The translations under genes were made by a program, and so were the position numbers. The notes below the pieces were generated by a model. The model did not search any database. It had not been told where the DNA came from and worked only from the letters and a program-made list of their open reading frames with translations. Source: DATAZK01 sp965199805 (lineage in GTDB: Bacteria; Actinomycetota; Actinomycetes; Frankiales; Frankiaceae). From it: 64,000 bases of DNA. The stretch is from positions 2,108,001 to 2,172,000 of the forward strand of contig CBDATO010000001.1 of NCBI GenBank assembly GCA_965199805.1, given 5' to 3'. This document shows, one piece after another, positions 1 through 7,648 of the stretch. The stretch's first letter is position 1, and each line of letters opens with the position of its first letter.

Positions 1-431
1 AGCCGCTCCAGCACCGGCACCACGCGCTGCAGGGCCGCGAGGTCCTCGGCCGGGAGCTCGGCGAGCCGGGCGCTCAGCCACTCGTCGCGGCGGCGCCGGT
101 CGGCGGCGAGCAGGGCGCGTCCGTCCGGCGAGATCTCGACGAGCACCTGCCGGCGGTCACCGGGCTTGCTCTGCCGGTCCACCAGCCCGCTGGTCGACAG
201 CCGGGTGACCACGCGGGTCATCGACGGCGGCGCCACCTTCTCGCGGGCGGCGAGCTCACCGAGCGACATCGGACCGTGGCGCTCCAGGGTGGCGAGCGCC
301 GCGAGGTGGCTGGCCGACAGGCCCACGTCGTCGCGCTCCTGACGCATCCGCCGCGACAGCCGCATGACCGAGATCCGCAGCGCTGCGGACAGGCCGGGGT
401 CGGCCGTTCGAGGATCTTGGTCGGTCGTCAC
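1..431 (-). CDS. MarR family transcriptional regulator (C-terminus cut by window edge)
   Basis: A winged-helix DNA-binding repressor of the MarR family. The visible 143 residues include the helix LSASHLAALATLERHGPMS, the HTH stretch LGELAAREKVAPPSMTRVVT and the wing D-R-R-Q-V at about residue 85, followed by the start of the C-terminal dimerisation helix. The GTG at 431 is chosen because TAGCCT lies 7 nt upstream, the pattern of a leaderless promoter. It diverges from the DUF2530 gene with a 42-bp gap. The ligand and target are unknown; the same MarR/DUF2530 pairing is recalled from mycobacteria (Rv0880/Rv0879c). Confidence 0.9.
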   Translation of the reverse strand, partial: MTTDQDPRTADPGLSAALRISVMRLSRRMRQERDDVGLSASHLAALATLERHGPMSLGELAAREKVAPPSMTRVVTRLSTSGLVDRQSKPGDRRQVLVEISPDGRALLAADRRRRDEWLSARLAELPAEDLAALQRVVPVLER

Positions 432-438
432 CTGGTGC

Positions 439-444
439 AGGCTA
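439..444 (-). promoter_or_regulatory. -10 element (TAGCCT) of leaderless marR promoter
   Basis: TAGCCT on the minus strand, 7 nt before the GTG at 431. This spacing puts transcription start at the start codon. Confidence 0.5.
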
Positions 445-473
445 GAGAAATCCGGCGCGAAGGCGGGGGTTCG

Positions 474-749
474 GTGGCCGATGGTGGCCGTTACGGTCGA
501 CAGGTGGCGCGCCGACCCGACCCTGCACCCCTGCCGTTCGACGGCGTGCGCACCGTGACCATCGGCACCGTCGTCTGGTTCGTCGCCTTCGTGGTCATGC
601 TGCCGTTCTGGTCACGACTGGAGGACGGCGGCCGGCTCTGGTGGATCGCCACCGCCGCCGTCGGGGCCGGGCTCGGCTGCCTCGGCATCGTCTACTGCCG
701 GCGGCGGTCGACCCGGCTCCGGGCGCAGGGCCGCAACGTCGGAGAGTGA
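474..749 (+). CDS. DUF2530 family small membrane protein
   Basis: A 91-residue protein with two hydrophobic segments (around VTIGTVVWFVAFVVMLPFW and WWIATAAVGAGLGCLGIVYC) and a basic tail with RRRSTR, typical of DUF2530. The function of the family is unknown. The GTG at 474 is preceded by AAGGCGGGG, a usable ribosome binding site. Longer in-frame versions would run back into the divergent marR gene and are unlikely. Confidence 0.75.
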   Translation: MADGGRYGRQVARRPDPAPLPFDGVRTVTIGTVVWFVAFVVMLPFWSRLEDGGRLWWIATAAVGAGLGCLGIVYCRRRSTRLRAQGRNVGE

Positions 750-771
750 CCCGCCCTCCCTGTCGGTGCCG

Positions 772-1656
772 CTAGCTGTGGCCGTACGGCTCCGGGTCGG
801 TGTCGGATCGATTGTCGGTGCCTGCGGCGGCCTCGGCCCGGTCGACGGCGCCCGGCTCGTGCGCCGGCGGCTCGGCCTTGAGATCGGCCTCGGCGGGGAC
901 GGTCTCGAGGGCGTCGTCGTCGAGCAGCACCGGCTGCGGATGGGCGGACGGCATCACCAGGGCCTCGGAGTGGGCGCCGCAGCCGTGGTCATCGGATACG
1001 ACGGAGCCGTCGTCGGGCGCGTACTCGTTGCCGCAGACGCCGAACAGCTGGCCCAGGGCGCCGACGAGGCGCACGTAGAAGCCGCACGTGCCGCACTGGG
1101 CGGGCGCCGAGCGGGCGATGGCGGCCGAGGGGCCGCTGTCGGCCTCGTACCAGCGGGTGGCGGCGAGCTCGCGGCCCTCCAGTGACAGCACCCGCGGCCG
1201 GCCGAGGCCGAGCTCGAGGAAGAGGGCGTCGTCGGACAGGAGCTCGACGTCGCTGTTGCGCAGGGCGAGCCGCGGGTCGTCGGCAGCGGTGGGCAGCAGG
1301 TCACCCACGCCGAGGTCGCCGGCCTGGACGCGCTCGGACCACGGCACCCACTCCGGGGCGGTCAATGCGTCGTCGCCCGGCAGCAGCACGACCTCGGCGA
1401 CCGTCACGGCCTTGGCCCGCGGTGCACGGGCGATGACCACGGCCCAGTACCAGCCGCGATAGGCGGGCACCCGGCTCATGAAGCGGTGCAGCACCAGCCG
1501 GTCACCCTCGGCCGAGACGCCCTGGTGGTCACCGACGAACGCGGGCGAGCCCGCTTCGGCGACAGCGGCCTCGTACGCGAGCTCGACCGCGGCAGCGCAG
1601 GCGGCGTCCAGCACGGGCCCCCGGACGCGGCTGGCCACACGCGGAGCCGCGCTCAC
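772..1656 (-). CDS. DUF3027 domain protein
   Basis: Conserved actinobacterial protein of unknown function, 294 residues from the GTG chosen at 1656. The central region holds the W-x-E-R and GDLGVGDLLPT stretches. Near residues 210-245 it carries a Cys-rich module (CGTC, VCGNEY, HGCGAHSE) that looks like a metal-binding site, probably zinc. The last 50 residues are acidic and low complexity. It converges on the DUF2530 gene (22-bp gap). A longer start at 1707 is possible, but the extra 17 residues are not family-like. Confidence 0.8.
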   Translation of the reverse strand: MSAAPRVASRVRGPVLDAACAAAVELAYEAAVAEAGSPAFVGDHQGVSAEGDRLVLHRFMSRVPAYRGWYWAVVIARAPRAKAVTVAEVVLLPGDDALTAPEWVPWSERVQAGDLGVGDLLPTAADDPRLALRNSDVELLSDDALFLELGLGRPRVLSLEGRELAATRWYEADSGPSAAIARSAPAQCGTCGFYVRLVGALGQLFGVCGNEYAPDDGSVVSDDHGCGAHSEALVMPSAHPQPVLLDDDALETVPAEADLKAEPPAHEPGAVDRAEAAAGTDNRSDTDPEPYGHS

Positions 1657-1852
1657 AGCGCACCCGCTTCCCGGCGGACGCGTCGTCCACAGCCGGCCGC
1701 CGTACACACGGCAAACGCCGCTGATTGGCGCATGCTAGAAGGGGAAATGTGACGCCACACCGGCGCCGCGATCGAGGCCACGTTCATATCGTGCCCGACG
1801 CGGCCGCCGAGATTGCTTCATGCGCGCACCGGCGCGCGAGAGACTGGGGACC

Positions 1853-3166
1853 ATGAGGATCGGGCAGGCGGTCGGCGGCGGCGTTGGCCGCGCCCGCAAG
1901 GCCGCCCGCGCCGGAGGTGCCGACAAGTCCGGCCTGGCCCCGCTGCTCGAGCTCACCTTCTTCAGCTCGGCCGGTGACTCCCTGGTCACGGTGGCCCTCG
2001 CGGGCTCCCAGTTCCTGTCCGTGCAGCCCGGTGAGGCCCGCTCCAAGGTCGCGCTCTACCTGCTGGTCACCATGGCGCCGTTCGCCCTGCTGGCGCCGAT
2101 CGTCGGCCCCACGCTCGACCGCTTCCCCAACGGGCGGCGGGTCGCGCTCGGGCTCACCATGCTGCTGCGCGCGGCGCTGGCGTTCACGCTCGCCCGGCAC
2201 ATCGATTCGCTCTACCTGTATCCGCTGGCCCTGGGCTCGCTGGTGGCGTCACGGGCGTTCGGCGTCGCCCGCAGCGCGGTCGTGCCCAGAGTGCTGCCCG
2301 AGGGCGCCAGCCTGGTGAAGGTCAACAGCCGGGTCTCGCTGACGGGCGTGGTGGCCGGGCTGATCATCGCCCCGATCGGTTTCGGCATCGCCAAGGTCAT
2401 CGGCTACGACTGGATGTTGCGCTTCGCCGCCCTCGTCTTCGTCGTGGGCCTGTTCATCGCCTGGACCCTGCCGTCGTTCGTCGACAGCGCGGCCGGCGAG
2501 AAGCGGGCGCCGTCCATCGGCAAGGCGGCCGTCTCCCCGGCCGAGAGCCACCGTTACCGGCGCATCCTCGGAGAGCTGCCGGCGGCGCTGCGAAGTGCGG
2601 CCGCCCTGCGGGCGCTGGTCGGCTTCCTCACCCTGTTCCTCGCCTTCCGGGCCCGTCAGGACGGTTACGGCCTCGCCGGCATCGCGCTCCTCGGCCTCGC
2701 CGCCGGGGTGGGCAGCGGCATCGGCGTCTTCCTGGGCGGGCGGCTCAAGCAGTCCAAACCCGAGACCCTGCTGGTGATCGGCCTGGTCGCTGCGCTCGGC
2801 TCCGCGGCGGCGGCCGCCGTGCTCTACAACGTCGTCACCGCCAACCTCGCGGCTCTGATCGTCTGCATGGCCGGCTCGATGGGCAAGCTCGGCCTCGACG
2901 CCGTCATCCAGCGTGACGTCGCCGAGGACACCCGCAACTCCGCCTTCGCGCGCTCGGAGACCGGCCTGCAGCTGGCTTGGGTCTTCGGCGGCGCCGTCGG
3001 CCTGCTGCCGATGCCGGGCTGGCTGGGCTTCTCACTCGGCGCGATCTTCATCGGGTTGGCCCTGCTCGCCGAGACCTCGTCGCTGCGCCGGGCACGGTCC
3101 TCCCGGCGCACCGAGCGCGGCTCGGGCGGTGGCCTCGCCCGTATGGGCACGCTCACAGATCAGTGA
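1853..3166 (+). CDS. MFS-like multi-pass membrane protein (Rv0876c type)
   Basis: A 437-residue integral membrane protein with about 10-12 hydrophobic segments. It has a short MFS-like loop with D-R-F-P-N-G-R-R near residue 85 and charged ends. It resembles the conserved actinobacterial transporter-like family exemplified by M. tuberculosis Rv0876c; the substrate is unknown. The ATG at 1853 was chosen over the ATG at 1820 because GGGGA lies just upstream and the first 11 residues of the longer form look non-conserved. The lipoprotein gene follows after 47 bp, the same order as Rv0876c-Rv0875c. Confidence 0.8.
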   Translation: MRIGQAVGGGVGRARKAARAGGADKSGLAPLLELTFFSSAGDSLVTVALAGSQFLSVQPGEARSKVALYLLVTMAPFALLAPIVGPTLDRFPNGRRVALGLTMLLRAALAFTLARHIDSLYLYPLALGSLVASRAFGVARSAVVPRVLPEGASLVKVNSRVSLTGVVAGLIIAPIGFGIAKVIGYDWMLRFAALVFVVGLFIAWTLPSFVDSAAGEKRAPSIGKAAVSPAESHRYRRILGELPAALRSAAALRALVGFLTLFLAFRARQDGYGLAGIALLGLAAGVGSGIGVFLGGRLKQSKPETLLVIGLVAALGSAAAAAVLYNVVTANLAALIVCMAGSMGKLGLDAVIQRDVAEDTRNSAFARSETGLQLAWVFGGAVGLLPMPGWLGFSLGAIFIGLALLAETSSLRRARSSRRTERGSGGGLARMGTLTDQ

Positions 3167-3200
3167 GCCCGCAGCGGCTGCCCCGTCCGGCCGCGCGGGC

Positions 3201-3206
3201 TACCGT
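3201..3206 (+). promoter_or_regulatory. -10 element (TACCGT) of leaderless promoter
   Basis: TACCGT, 7 nt before the GTG at 3214 of the DUF2771 lipoprotein gene. The spacing matches the other leaderless starts in the window. Confidence 0.5.
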
Positions 3207-3213
3207 TGACGGC

Positions 3214-3678
3214 GTGCGACTGCCGAGCCGAGCCCCCCGATCCGGTACGCGGTCGCCGCGCGCCCGGGGCACCGCGGTCGCCGGCGGGCTCCTCGCGTTC
3301 CTCGTCCTCGCGGCCTGCTCCAAGCCGACCCCCGGGGTCACCTTGCAGTCCGGCACCCGCTCGGTGCGTGCCGAGGCCACCCTGTACATCCGCGACGGCA
3401 AGCAGGTGCACTCCTCCGCCGAGGTCACCGTGCTGCGCACGCATCCGGGCCAGACCGTCGGCATCGACGTCGACCGTGACCTCGCCGCGAAGGGCTGGCA
3501 GGTGCACATCACCACGGGCACGAGCGGCTCGTCGGTGTTCAACTCCGGCGTGCTGAAGAGCCACCACTACTCGTTCGAGGTCGGCGCCCAGGCCACCGAC
3601 GTCGTCGTCTCCGAGATCGGCAGCACCGGCACCCCGACCGGTCTGTGGGCCTTCTCCGTCCAGCCGACCCTGCAGTAG
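3214..3678 (+). CDS. DUF2771-type lipoprotein
   Basis: Predicted secreted lipoprotein of 154 residues. A basic N-terminus is followed by a hydrophobic stretch ending in the lipobox L-V-L-A-A-C at about residue 35, so the mature protein would be anchored to the outer face of the membrane. The remainder is beta-rich with no catalytic motif. It resembles DUF2771 (recalled as Rv0875c). The GTG at 3214 is fixed by the -10-like TACCGT just upstream and by the signal peptide. mqnB follows after 10 bp, so the two are probably cotranscribed. Confidence 0.75.
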   Translation: MRLPSRAPRSGTRSPRARGTAVAGGLLAFLVLAACSKPTPGVTLQSGTRSVRAEATLYIRDGKQVHSSAEVTVLRTHPGQTVGIDVDRDLAAKGWQVHITTGTSGSSVFNSGVLKSHHYSFEVGAQATDVVVSEIGSTGTPTGLWAFSVQPTLQ

Positions 3679-3688
3679 GGCACCCGCC

Positions 3689-4339
3689 GTGCCGTCGCTG
3701 CTCATCGTCACGGCCGTGGCGGCCGAGCGCGACGCGATCGCGGGTGGCGCCGGGCTCGTCGCGCGTGGATCGGTCGGGCCGTACGAGCTGTGGGCGGCGC
3801 CCGGCGTGACGCTGGTGGAGGCCGGCGTGGGTCCGGCGGCTGCAGCGGCGGCGACGGCGGCCCTGCTCGCGACCGCGCCCGACGCGTACGAGCTGGTGGT
3901 GAGCGCGGGGATCGGCGGCGCGTACGGCGGGCGCGCCGAGCCGGGCGACATCGTCGAGGCGACCGAGCTCGTCGCCGCCGACCTGGGCGCGCAGACCGCG
4001 GACGGCTTCGCGGCGCTGGAGACGCTGGGCTTCGGCACGAGTCGCTACGCCGCGACCCCATTGAGCCTGCCGGGCGCGGTGCGTGGCCCGGTCTTCACCG
4101 TGGCCACCGTCACCGGCAGCACCGCCCGAGCCGCCGAGCTCGCCGCCCGGGGTGGCGTGGCCGAGGGCATGGAGGGCTTCGGGGTCGCCGAGGCCGCCCA
4201 CCGCTTCGGGGTGGCCGTCGGCGAGCTGCGCGCGATCAGTAACGCGGTGGGCCCGCGCGACCGGGCATCGTGGGACGTGCCGGGTGCGTTGGTGGCATTG
4301 GGACGAGCCGCACGCCGGCTCACCGAACTCACCGGGTGA
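3689..4339 (+). CDS. mqnB: Futalosine hydrolase
   Basis: Cleaves futalosine to hypoxanthine and dehypoxanthine futalosine in the alternative (futalosine) menaquinone pathway. The 216 residues show a nucleoside phosphorylase/hydrolase fold: N-terminal VTAVAAERDAI, the glycine-rich VVSAGIGGAYGG near residue 73, and EGMEGFGVAEAA near residue 155 (the nucleoside-binding M-E-x-x region). A downstream R-A-I-S-N is followed by a terminal D-R-x-x-W. The start is GTG. Its position just before mqnD strongly supports this call over 5'-methylthioadenosine nucleosidase. Confidence 0.92.
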   Translation: MPSLLIVTAVAAERDAIAGGAGLVARGSVGPYELWAAPGVTLVEAGVGPAAAAAATAALLATAPDAYELVVSAGIGGAYGGRAEPGDIVEATELVAADLGAQTADGFAALETLGFGTSRYAATPLSLPGAVRGPVFTVATVTGSTARAAELAARGGVAEGMEGFGVAEAAHRFGVAVGELRAISNAVGPRDRASWDVPGALVALGRAARRLTELTG

Positions 4340-4370
4340 CCAGCCCGCCGGCACGACAGGAGATCCGTCC

Positions 4371-5207
4371 ATGACGCTCGAGCTGGCCTTCTCGCCGTGC
4401 CCCAATGACACCTTCGTCTTCCACGCCTGGGTCGCCGGGCAGATCGCGGACGCCCCCTCCGTCACCCCGGCCTACGCCGACATCGACGTGCTGAACTCGT
4501 GGGCCGGCGCCGGGCGCAGCGACATCATCAAGGTGTCCTACGCGGCGCTGCCGACGCTGCTCGACCGGTACGCGCTGCTGCCGACGGGCGGCGCACTCGG
4601 CCGCGGCTGCGGGCCGCTGGTCGTCGTCCTGGACCGCACCTCGCTGCAGGGAGCCCGGGTCGCGATCCCCGGCATGCAGACCACCGCCTACCTGCTCTTC
4701 CGGCTGTGGGCCGCCGAGCAGGGCGTGGCCTCGATCGAGGTGCTGCCGTTCGAGAAGATCATGCCCGCGGTGGCCGCCGGCACCGTCGACGCGGGGCTGA
4801 TCATCCATGAGTCGCGCTTCACCTACCCCACGTACGGGCTGTCGGCCCTGGTCGACCTCGGCGAGTGGTGGGAGTCCGAGACCGGTCTGCCGATCCCGCT
4901 CGGCGCGATCCTGGCGCGCCGGGAGTTCGGCCCGCAGCGCCTCGCCCGGCTGGCCGCCGCGGCACGCGAGAGCGTCGAACGGGCCTGGGCCGATCCGACG
5001 GCGTCTCGGTCGTATGTGCTCGAGCACTCGCAGGAGCTCGCTCCCGAGGTCGTCGACCAGCACATCGCCCTGTACGTCAACGAGTTCACCCGTGACCTCG
5101 GCACCGAGGGCTACGCCGCGATCAACGGCCTGCTCGACCGGGCCGTGGCTGCCGGGCTCACCCCGCCGCTGTCCGGCCCGCTCACGATGCCCACGGCCGC
5201 GGACTGA
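4371..5207 (+). CDS. mqnD: 1,4-dihydroxy-6-naphthoate synthase
   Basis: Converts cyclic dehypoxanthine futalosine to 1,4-dihydroxy-6-naphthoate in the futalosine menaquinone pathway. The 278 residues have a periplasmic-binding-protein-like fold. Family marks include the N-terminal SPCPNDTFVFHAW, the D-I-x-K-V-S-Y segment near residue 48, GRGCGPLVV near residue 80 and LIIHESRFTY near residue 143. An ATG with AGGAG 8-9 nt upstream fixes the start. It sits 31 bp after mqnB. The other genes of the pathway (mqnA, C, E) are not in the window. Confidence 0.95.
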   Translation: MTLELAFSPCPNDTFVFHAWVAGQIADAPSVTPAYADIDVLNSWAGAGRSDIIKVSYAALPTLLDRYALLPTGGALGRGCGPLVVVLDRTSLQGARVAIPGMQTTAYLLFRLWAAEQGVASIEVLPFEKIMPAVAAGTVDAGLIIHESRFTYPTYGLSALVDLGEWWESETGLPIPLGAILARREFGPQRLARLAAAARESVERAWADPTASRSYVLEHSQELAPEVVDQHIALYVNEFTRDLGTEGYAAINGLLDRAVAAGLTPPLSGPLTMPTAAD

Positions 5208-5213
5208 TCCGGC

Positions 5214-6416
5214 GTGACGGTGCGCGTCCGGCGGCTGGAGCCGGCCGACCTCGACGAGGCGTACCAGCTCACCGCCCTGGCGTTCGGGGAGCCGAGGGTC
5301 GCTGCCCCCTCCTCCGGAGAGCTGCCGGCGCAGGGGCCCGGCCGGCTCTGGTACGGCGCTTACGACTCCGGCTCCCGGCGGCTGCTCGGCACGGCCATGG
5401 ACCTCACGCACACGCAGTGGTGGGGCGGTCGCGAGGTGGCGGCGGCCGACGTGGCCGGCGTCGCCGTGCTGCCCGAGGCGCGGGGTGGCGGCACCGCCCG
5501 GGCGCTGCTCACGACGCTGCTCGAGGGCGCCCGCGACCGGGGTGCCCTGGTCAGCGCCCTCTACCCGACGGTCTCGGCGGTCTACGCGAAGGCCGGGTGG
5601 GCCATCGCCGGTGAGCTGCGCAGCGTCGACCTGCCGACCGGCATGCTGCCGCGCGAGCGGTCCGGCAACCCCGCCCTCACGGTGCGTCCTGCCGATCCGG
5701 ACGGAGCAGACCAGCCCGCCGTCCTCGCGCTGTACGACGCGGTCGCCCGGGCCCGCAACGGCCTGCTGACCCGGCGCGACCCGCCGTTCCCCGCGGACAC
5801 CCGCCCGCCGACCGGCATCGACGGCATCACCTTGGTGGAGGACGGCACGCGGCTGGTCGGCTACCTGAGTTGGATCCGGGGCACCGGCTACCGGCAGGAG
5901 GGCCGGCTCGAGGTCCCCGACCTGCTCGCACTGACGGCCGACGCCGCGCAGGAGCTCGTCGCCGTGCTCGCCGGCTGGCGCAGCGTCACGCCCACCGTGC
6001 GGCTACGGCCGCTGGAGTACGACGCCGCCACCCGGGTGATCCCGTGGGAGAGCGGTCTGCGCTGGGACGCCCGGCCCTGGATGCACCGCCCGGTCGACGT
6101 GGCCGGTGCCGTCGCGGCCCGCGGCTGGCCGATCGGGCGCCGCGGCTCCGTCCGGTTCGGTCTGCGCGATGCGTTGGCCCCCTGGAATGCCGGCGGCTGG
6201 GAGCTCGAGGTGTCCGGCGGGGCGGGGCACCTGATGCGTACGCGGGCGGAGCTGCCGGTCACCCTCGACGTCGCCGGCTTCGCCCTGCTGTGGTGCGGCG
6301 CCGCCACGCCGGCCCAGGTGGCGGAGGCAGGCCTGCTCACCGGGCCCGCCGAGGCCGCCGCAGCCCTCGACCTGCTGCTGCCGGAGACCCGGGCCCAGCT
6401 GCTCGACTACTTCTGA
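5214..6416 (+). CDS. Eis-type GNAT N-acetyltransferase
   Basis: Acetyl-CoA-dependent N-acetyltransferase of the Eis family, 400 residues, the full length for this three-part architecture. It has an N-terminal GNAT domain with the acetyl-CoA loop V-L-P-E-A-R-G-G-G-T-A near residue 87, a second degenerate GNAT domain, and a C-terminal SCP2-like domain. Two Eis hallmarks are visible: a Tyr in SAVYAKAGW near residue 123, at the general-acid position, and a C-terminal Phe whose carboxylate is the base in characterised Eis. Natural substrates are unknown; Eis proteins acetylate amines including aminoglycosides. It follows mqnD by 6 bp. Confidence 0.85.
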   Translation: MTVRVRRLEPADLDEAYQLTALAFGEPRVAAPSSGELPAQGPGRLWYGAYDSGSRRLLGTAMDLTHTQWWGGREVAAADVAGVAVLPEARGGGTARALLTTLLEGARDRGALVSALYPTVSAVYAKAGWAIAGELRSVDLPTGMLPRERSGNPALTVRPADPDGADQPAVLALYDAVARARNGLLTRRDPPFPADTRPPTGIDGITLVEDGTRLVGYLSWIRGTGYRQEGRLEVPDLLALTADAAQELVAVLAGWRSVTPTVRLRPLEYDAATRVIPWESGLRWDARPWMHRPVDVAGAVAARGWPIGRRGSVRFGLRDALAPWNAGGWELEVSGGAGHLMRTRAELPVTLDVAGFALLWCGAATPAQVAEAGLLTGPAEAAAALDLLLPETRAQLLDYF

Positions 6417-6438
6417 GCTGACGGGCCGGCTGGCTGGG

Positions 6439-6828
6439 TCAGGCCTCCAGCTCGCCGGCGATGGCGTGCAGCACCTTGGCGACCTTCTGCGCGGTGCGCT
6501 TCTCGGGGTGCTTGCCGCGGCGCAGCTCCCGCTGCACGACGTCGAGCAGCTGGATCATGTCCTCGATCATCCCGTGCAGCTCCTGCGGGTCGCGCCGGTG
6601 AGCCTGCGCCGTGGCCAGTCGCGGTGCCGCGGTCAGGATCTGCACCGACAGCGCCTGCTCCCCGCGCTTGCCCTCCGCCACGCCGAACTCGACCTTCTCG
6701 CCCGGCTTGAGCTCCGACGTGCCGGCCGGGAGCGCTGCCTTGTGCACGAAGACGTCGCCGCCGTCGTCGCGGCTGAGGAAGCCGAAGCCGCGCTCGGGAT
6801 CGAACCATTTGACACGACCGGTGGGCAC
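6439..6828 (-). CDS. Cold-shock domain protein with C-terminal extension (CspB-like)
   Basis: RNA/ssDNA-binding cold-shock protein. Residues 1-68 form a CSD with RNP1-like G-F-G-F-L and RNP2-like D-V-F-V-H motifs (TGRVKWFDPERGFGF). A 60-residue C-terminal extension is mostly charged helix (IEDMIQLLDVVQRELRRGK). At 129 residues it is about twice the size of CspA and matches the long actinobacterial CspB form (recalled as Rv0871). The GTG at 6828 is set by where CSD homology begins. A 15-bp tandem repeat lies 110-160 bp upstream. Confidence 0.9.
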   Translation of the reverse strand: MPTGRVKWFDPERGFGFLSRDDGGDVFVHKAALPAGTSELKPGEKVEFGVAEGKRGEQALSVQILTAAPRLATAQAHRRDPQELHGMIEDMIQLLDVVQRELRRGKHPEKRTAQKVAKVLHAIAGELEA

Positions 6829-6937
6829 CAGAGACCTGTATTTCGTCGAGCGGCCACGTGGCCGGGGGTTGTGCGGGGAACGGGACGCGACTCTGCCTGC
6901 GGTCGCGTGGTCCCAGGGTATGGGCCGGGGCTGCCCT

Positions 6938-6988
6938 GGTCGATGGAGTTGTGGTCGATGGAGTTGTGGTCGATGGAGTTGTGGTCGA
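6938..6988. repeat. 15-bp tandem repeat, three full copies plus a partial
   Basis: The unit GGTCGATGGAGTTGT is repeated exactly at 6938-6952, 6953-6967 and 6968-6982, with a 6-nt partial copy to 6988. It is intergenic, about 110 bp upstream of the cold-shock gene start and about 120 bp upstream of the gene at 7110. The multiple-of-three length happens to keep a frame open on both strands, but no coding signal was found there. Confidence 0.9.
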
Positions 6989-7109
6989 GGGGCCGGTATC
7001 CCGCTCGCACGGTTAGCGGGGCGAAGCGGCGGGCAACGGATCAACGACGGTTCAGGACGGACAGCGGTTCGATCGTCACCAAGCACTCACATCCCAGCAG
7101 GAGGCCGTT

Positions 7110-7334
7110 GTGCACGACACTTCCGATTTCCGGACCCAGGACGCCGAGGACGAGGCGACCGGCCCCAGCGCGAAGGCCGACGAGAGCGTGACCGGCGCCG
7201 ACGGTGGCCCCGACGACGCATCCGACGAGGCAGCCGCGGAGGGCCTGACGGTGTCCGACGAGACCGCGGCCTCGTACAAGGAGAGCCTGGAGCGTGGCGC
7301 CGCGATCACCGGCGAAGGCGCTCCCGAGGTCTGA
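7110..7334 (+). CDS. Small acidic disordered protein
   Basis: Hypothetical protein of 74 residues, very rich in Asp, Glu, Ala and Gly, with no predicted globular core. A slightly more ordered tail includes SYKESLERGAAITGEG. The GTG at 7110 has an excellent AGGAGG ribosome binding site (7098-7103), which makes this a real gene despite its composition. No family is recognised with certainty. Confidence 0.7.
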   Translation: MHDTSDFRTQDAEDEATGPSAKADESVTGADGGPDDASDEAAAEGLTVSDETAASYKESLERGAAITGEGAPEV

Positions 7335-7359
7335 GCCGACACGAGCTCCGCGTAAGCAC

Positions 7360-7644
7360 GTGGCGCCGATGCCGACCCCGGCCGACGGCCCGTCCAGACC
7401 TGCAGTTGCGACTGAGCAGGGTCTGACGGGCGACGCCTGGGTCCGCATCGGCGCTGTCGTGTTCGGGGTCGGCCTGGTCGTGGTGGCGGTGGCGATCATC
7501 CCGCTCTTCTTCGGGGCCTCTGACCTGCCTACCGCGCTCAACGTCGCCGCCGGCGTCCTGCCCCCGCTGGGGTTCGCCTTGGCCGGCTACGGCCTGATCC
7601 GCGGCGCGCGAGACGTGCGGCGCGCTCGTGAGGCCCAGCAGTAG
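7360..7644 (+). CDS. Small two-helix membrane protein
   Basis: Hypothetical membrane protein of about 94 residues. A polar N-terminus is followed by two hydrophobic segments (around VFGVGLVVVAVAIIPLFF and VAAGVLPPLGFALAGYGLI) and a basic tail with R-D-V-R-R-A-R, suggesting cytoplasmic ends. The start is uncertain: GTG 7360 or ATG 7369, neither with a strong ribosome binding site. No function can be assigned. Confidence 0.6.
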   Translation: MAPMPTPADGPSRPAVATEQGLTGDAWVRIGAVVFGVGLVVVAVAIIPLFFGASDLPTALNVAAGVLPPLGFALAGYGLIRGARDVRRAREAQQ

Positions 7645-7648
7645 CGGC

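Noticed and set aside
4329..5411. A 360-codon antisense frame over mqnD.
   Set aside because: Shadow of mqnD, whose family motifs are clear; the antisense product has no recognisable domain.
6938..6988. Possible CRISPR-like array.
   Set aside because: The 15-bp units are directly adjacent with no spacers and no cas genes are near. It is a simple tandem repeat.
6633..7010. Minus-strand open frame encoding repeated S-I-D-H-N units from the 15-bp repeat.
   Set aside because: It overlaps the cold-shock gene in another frame, lacks a ribosome binding site, and the repeat encodes it only because 15 is a multiple of three.
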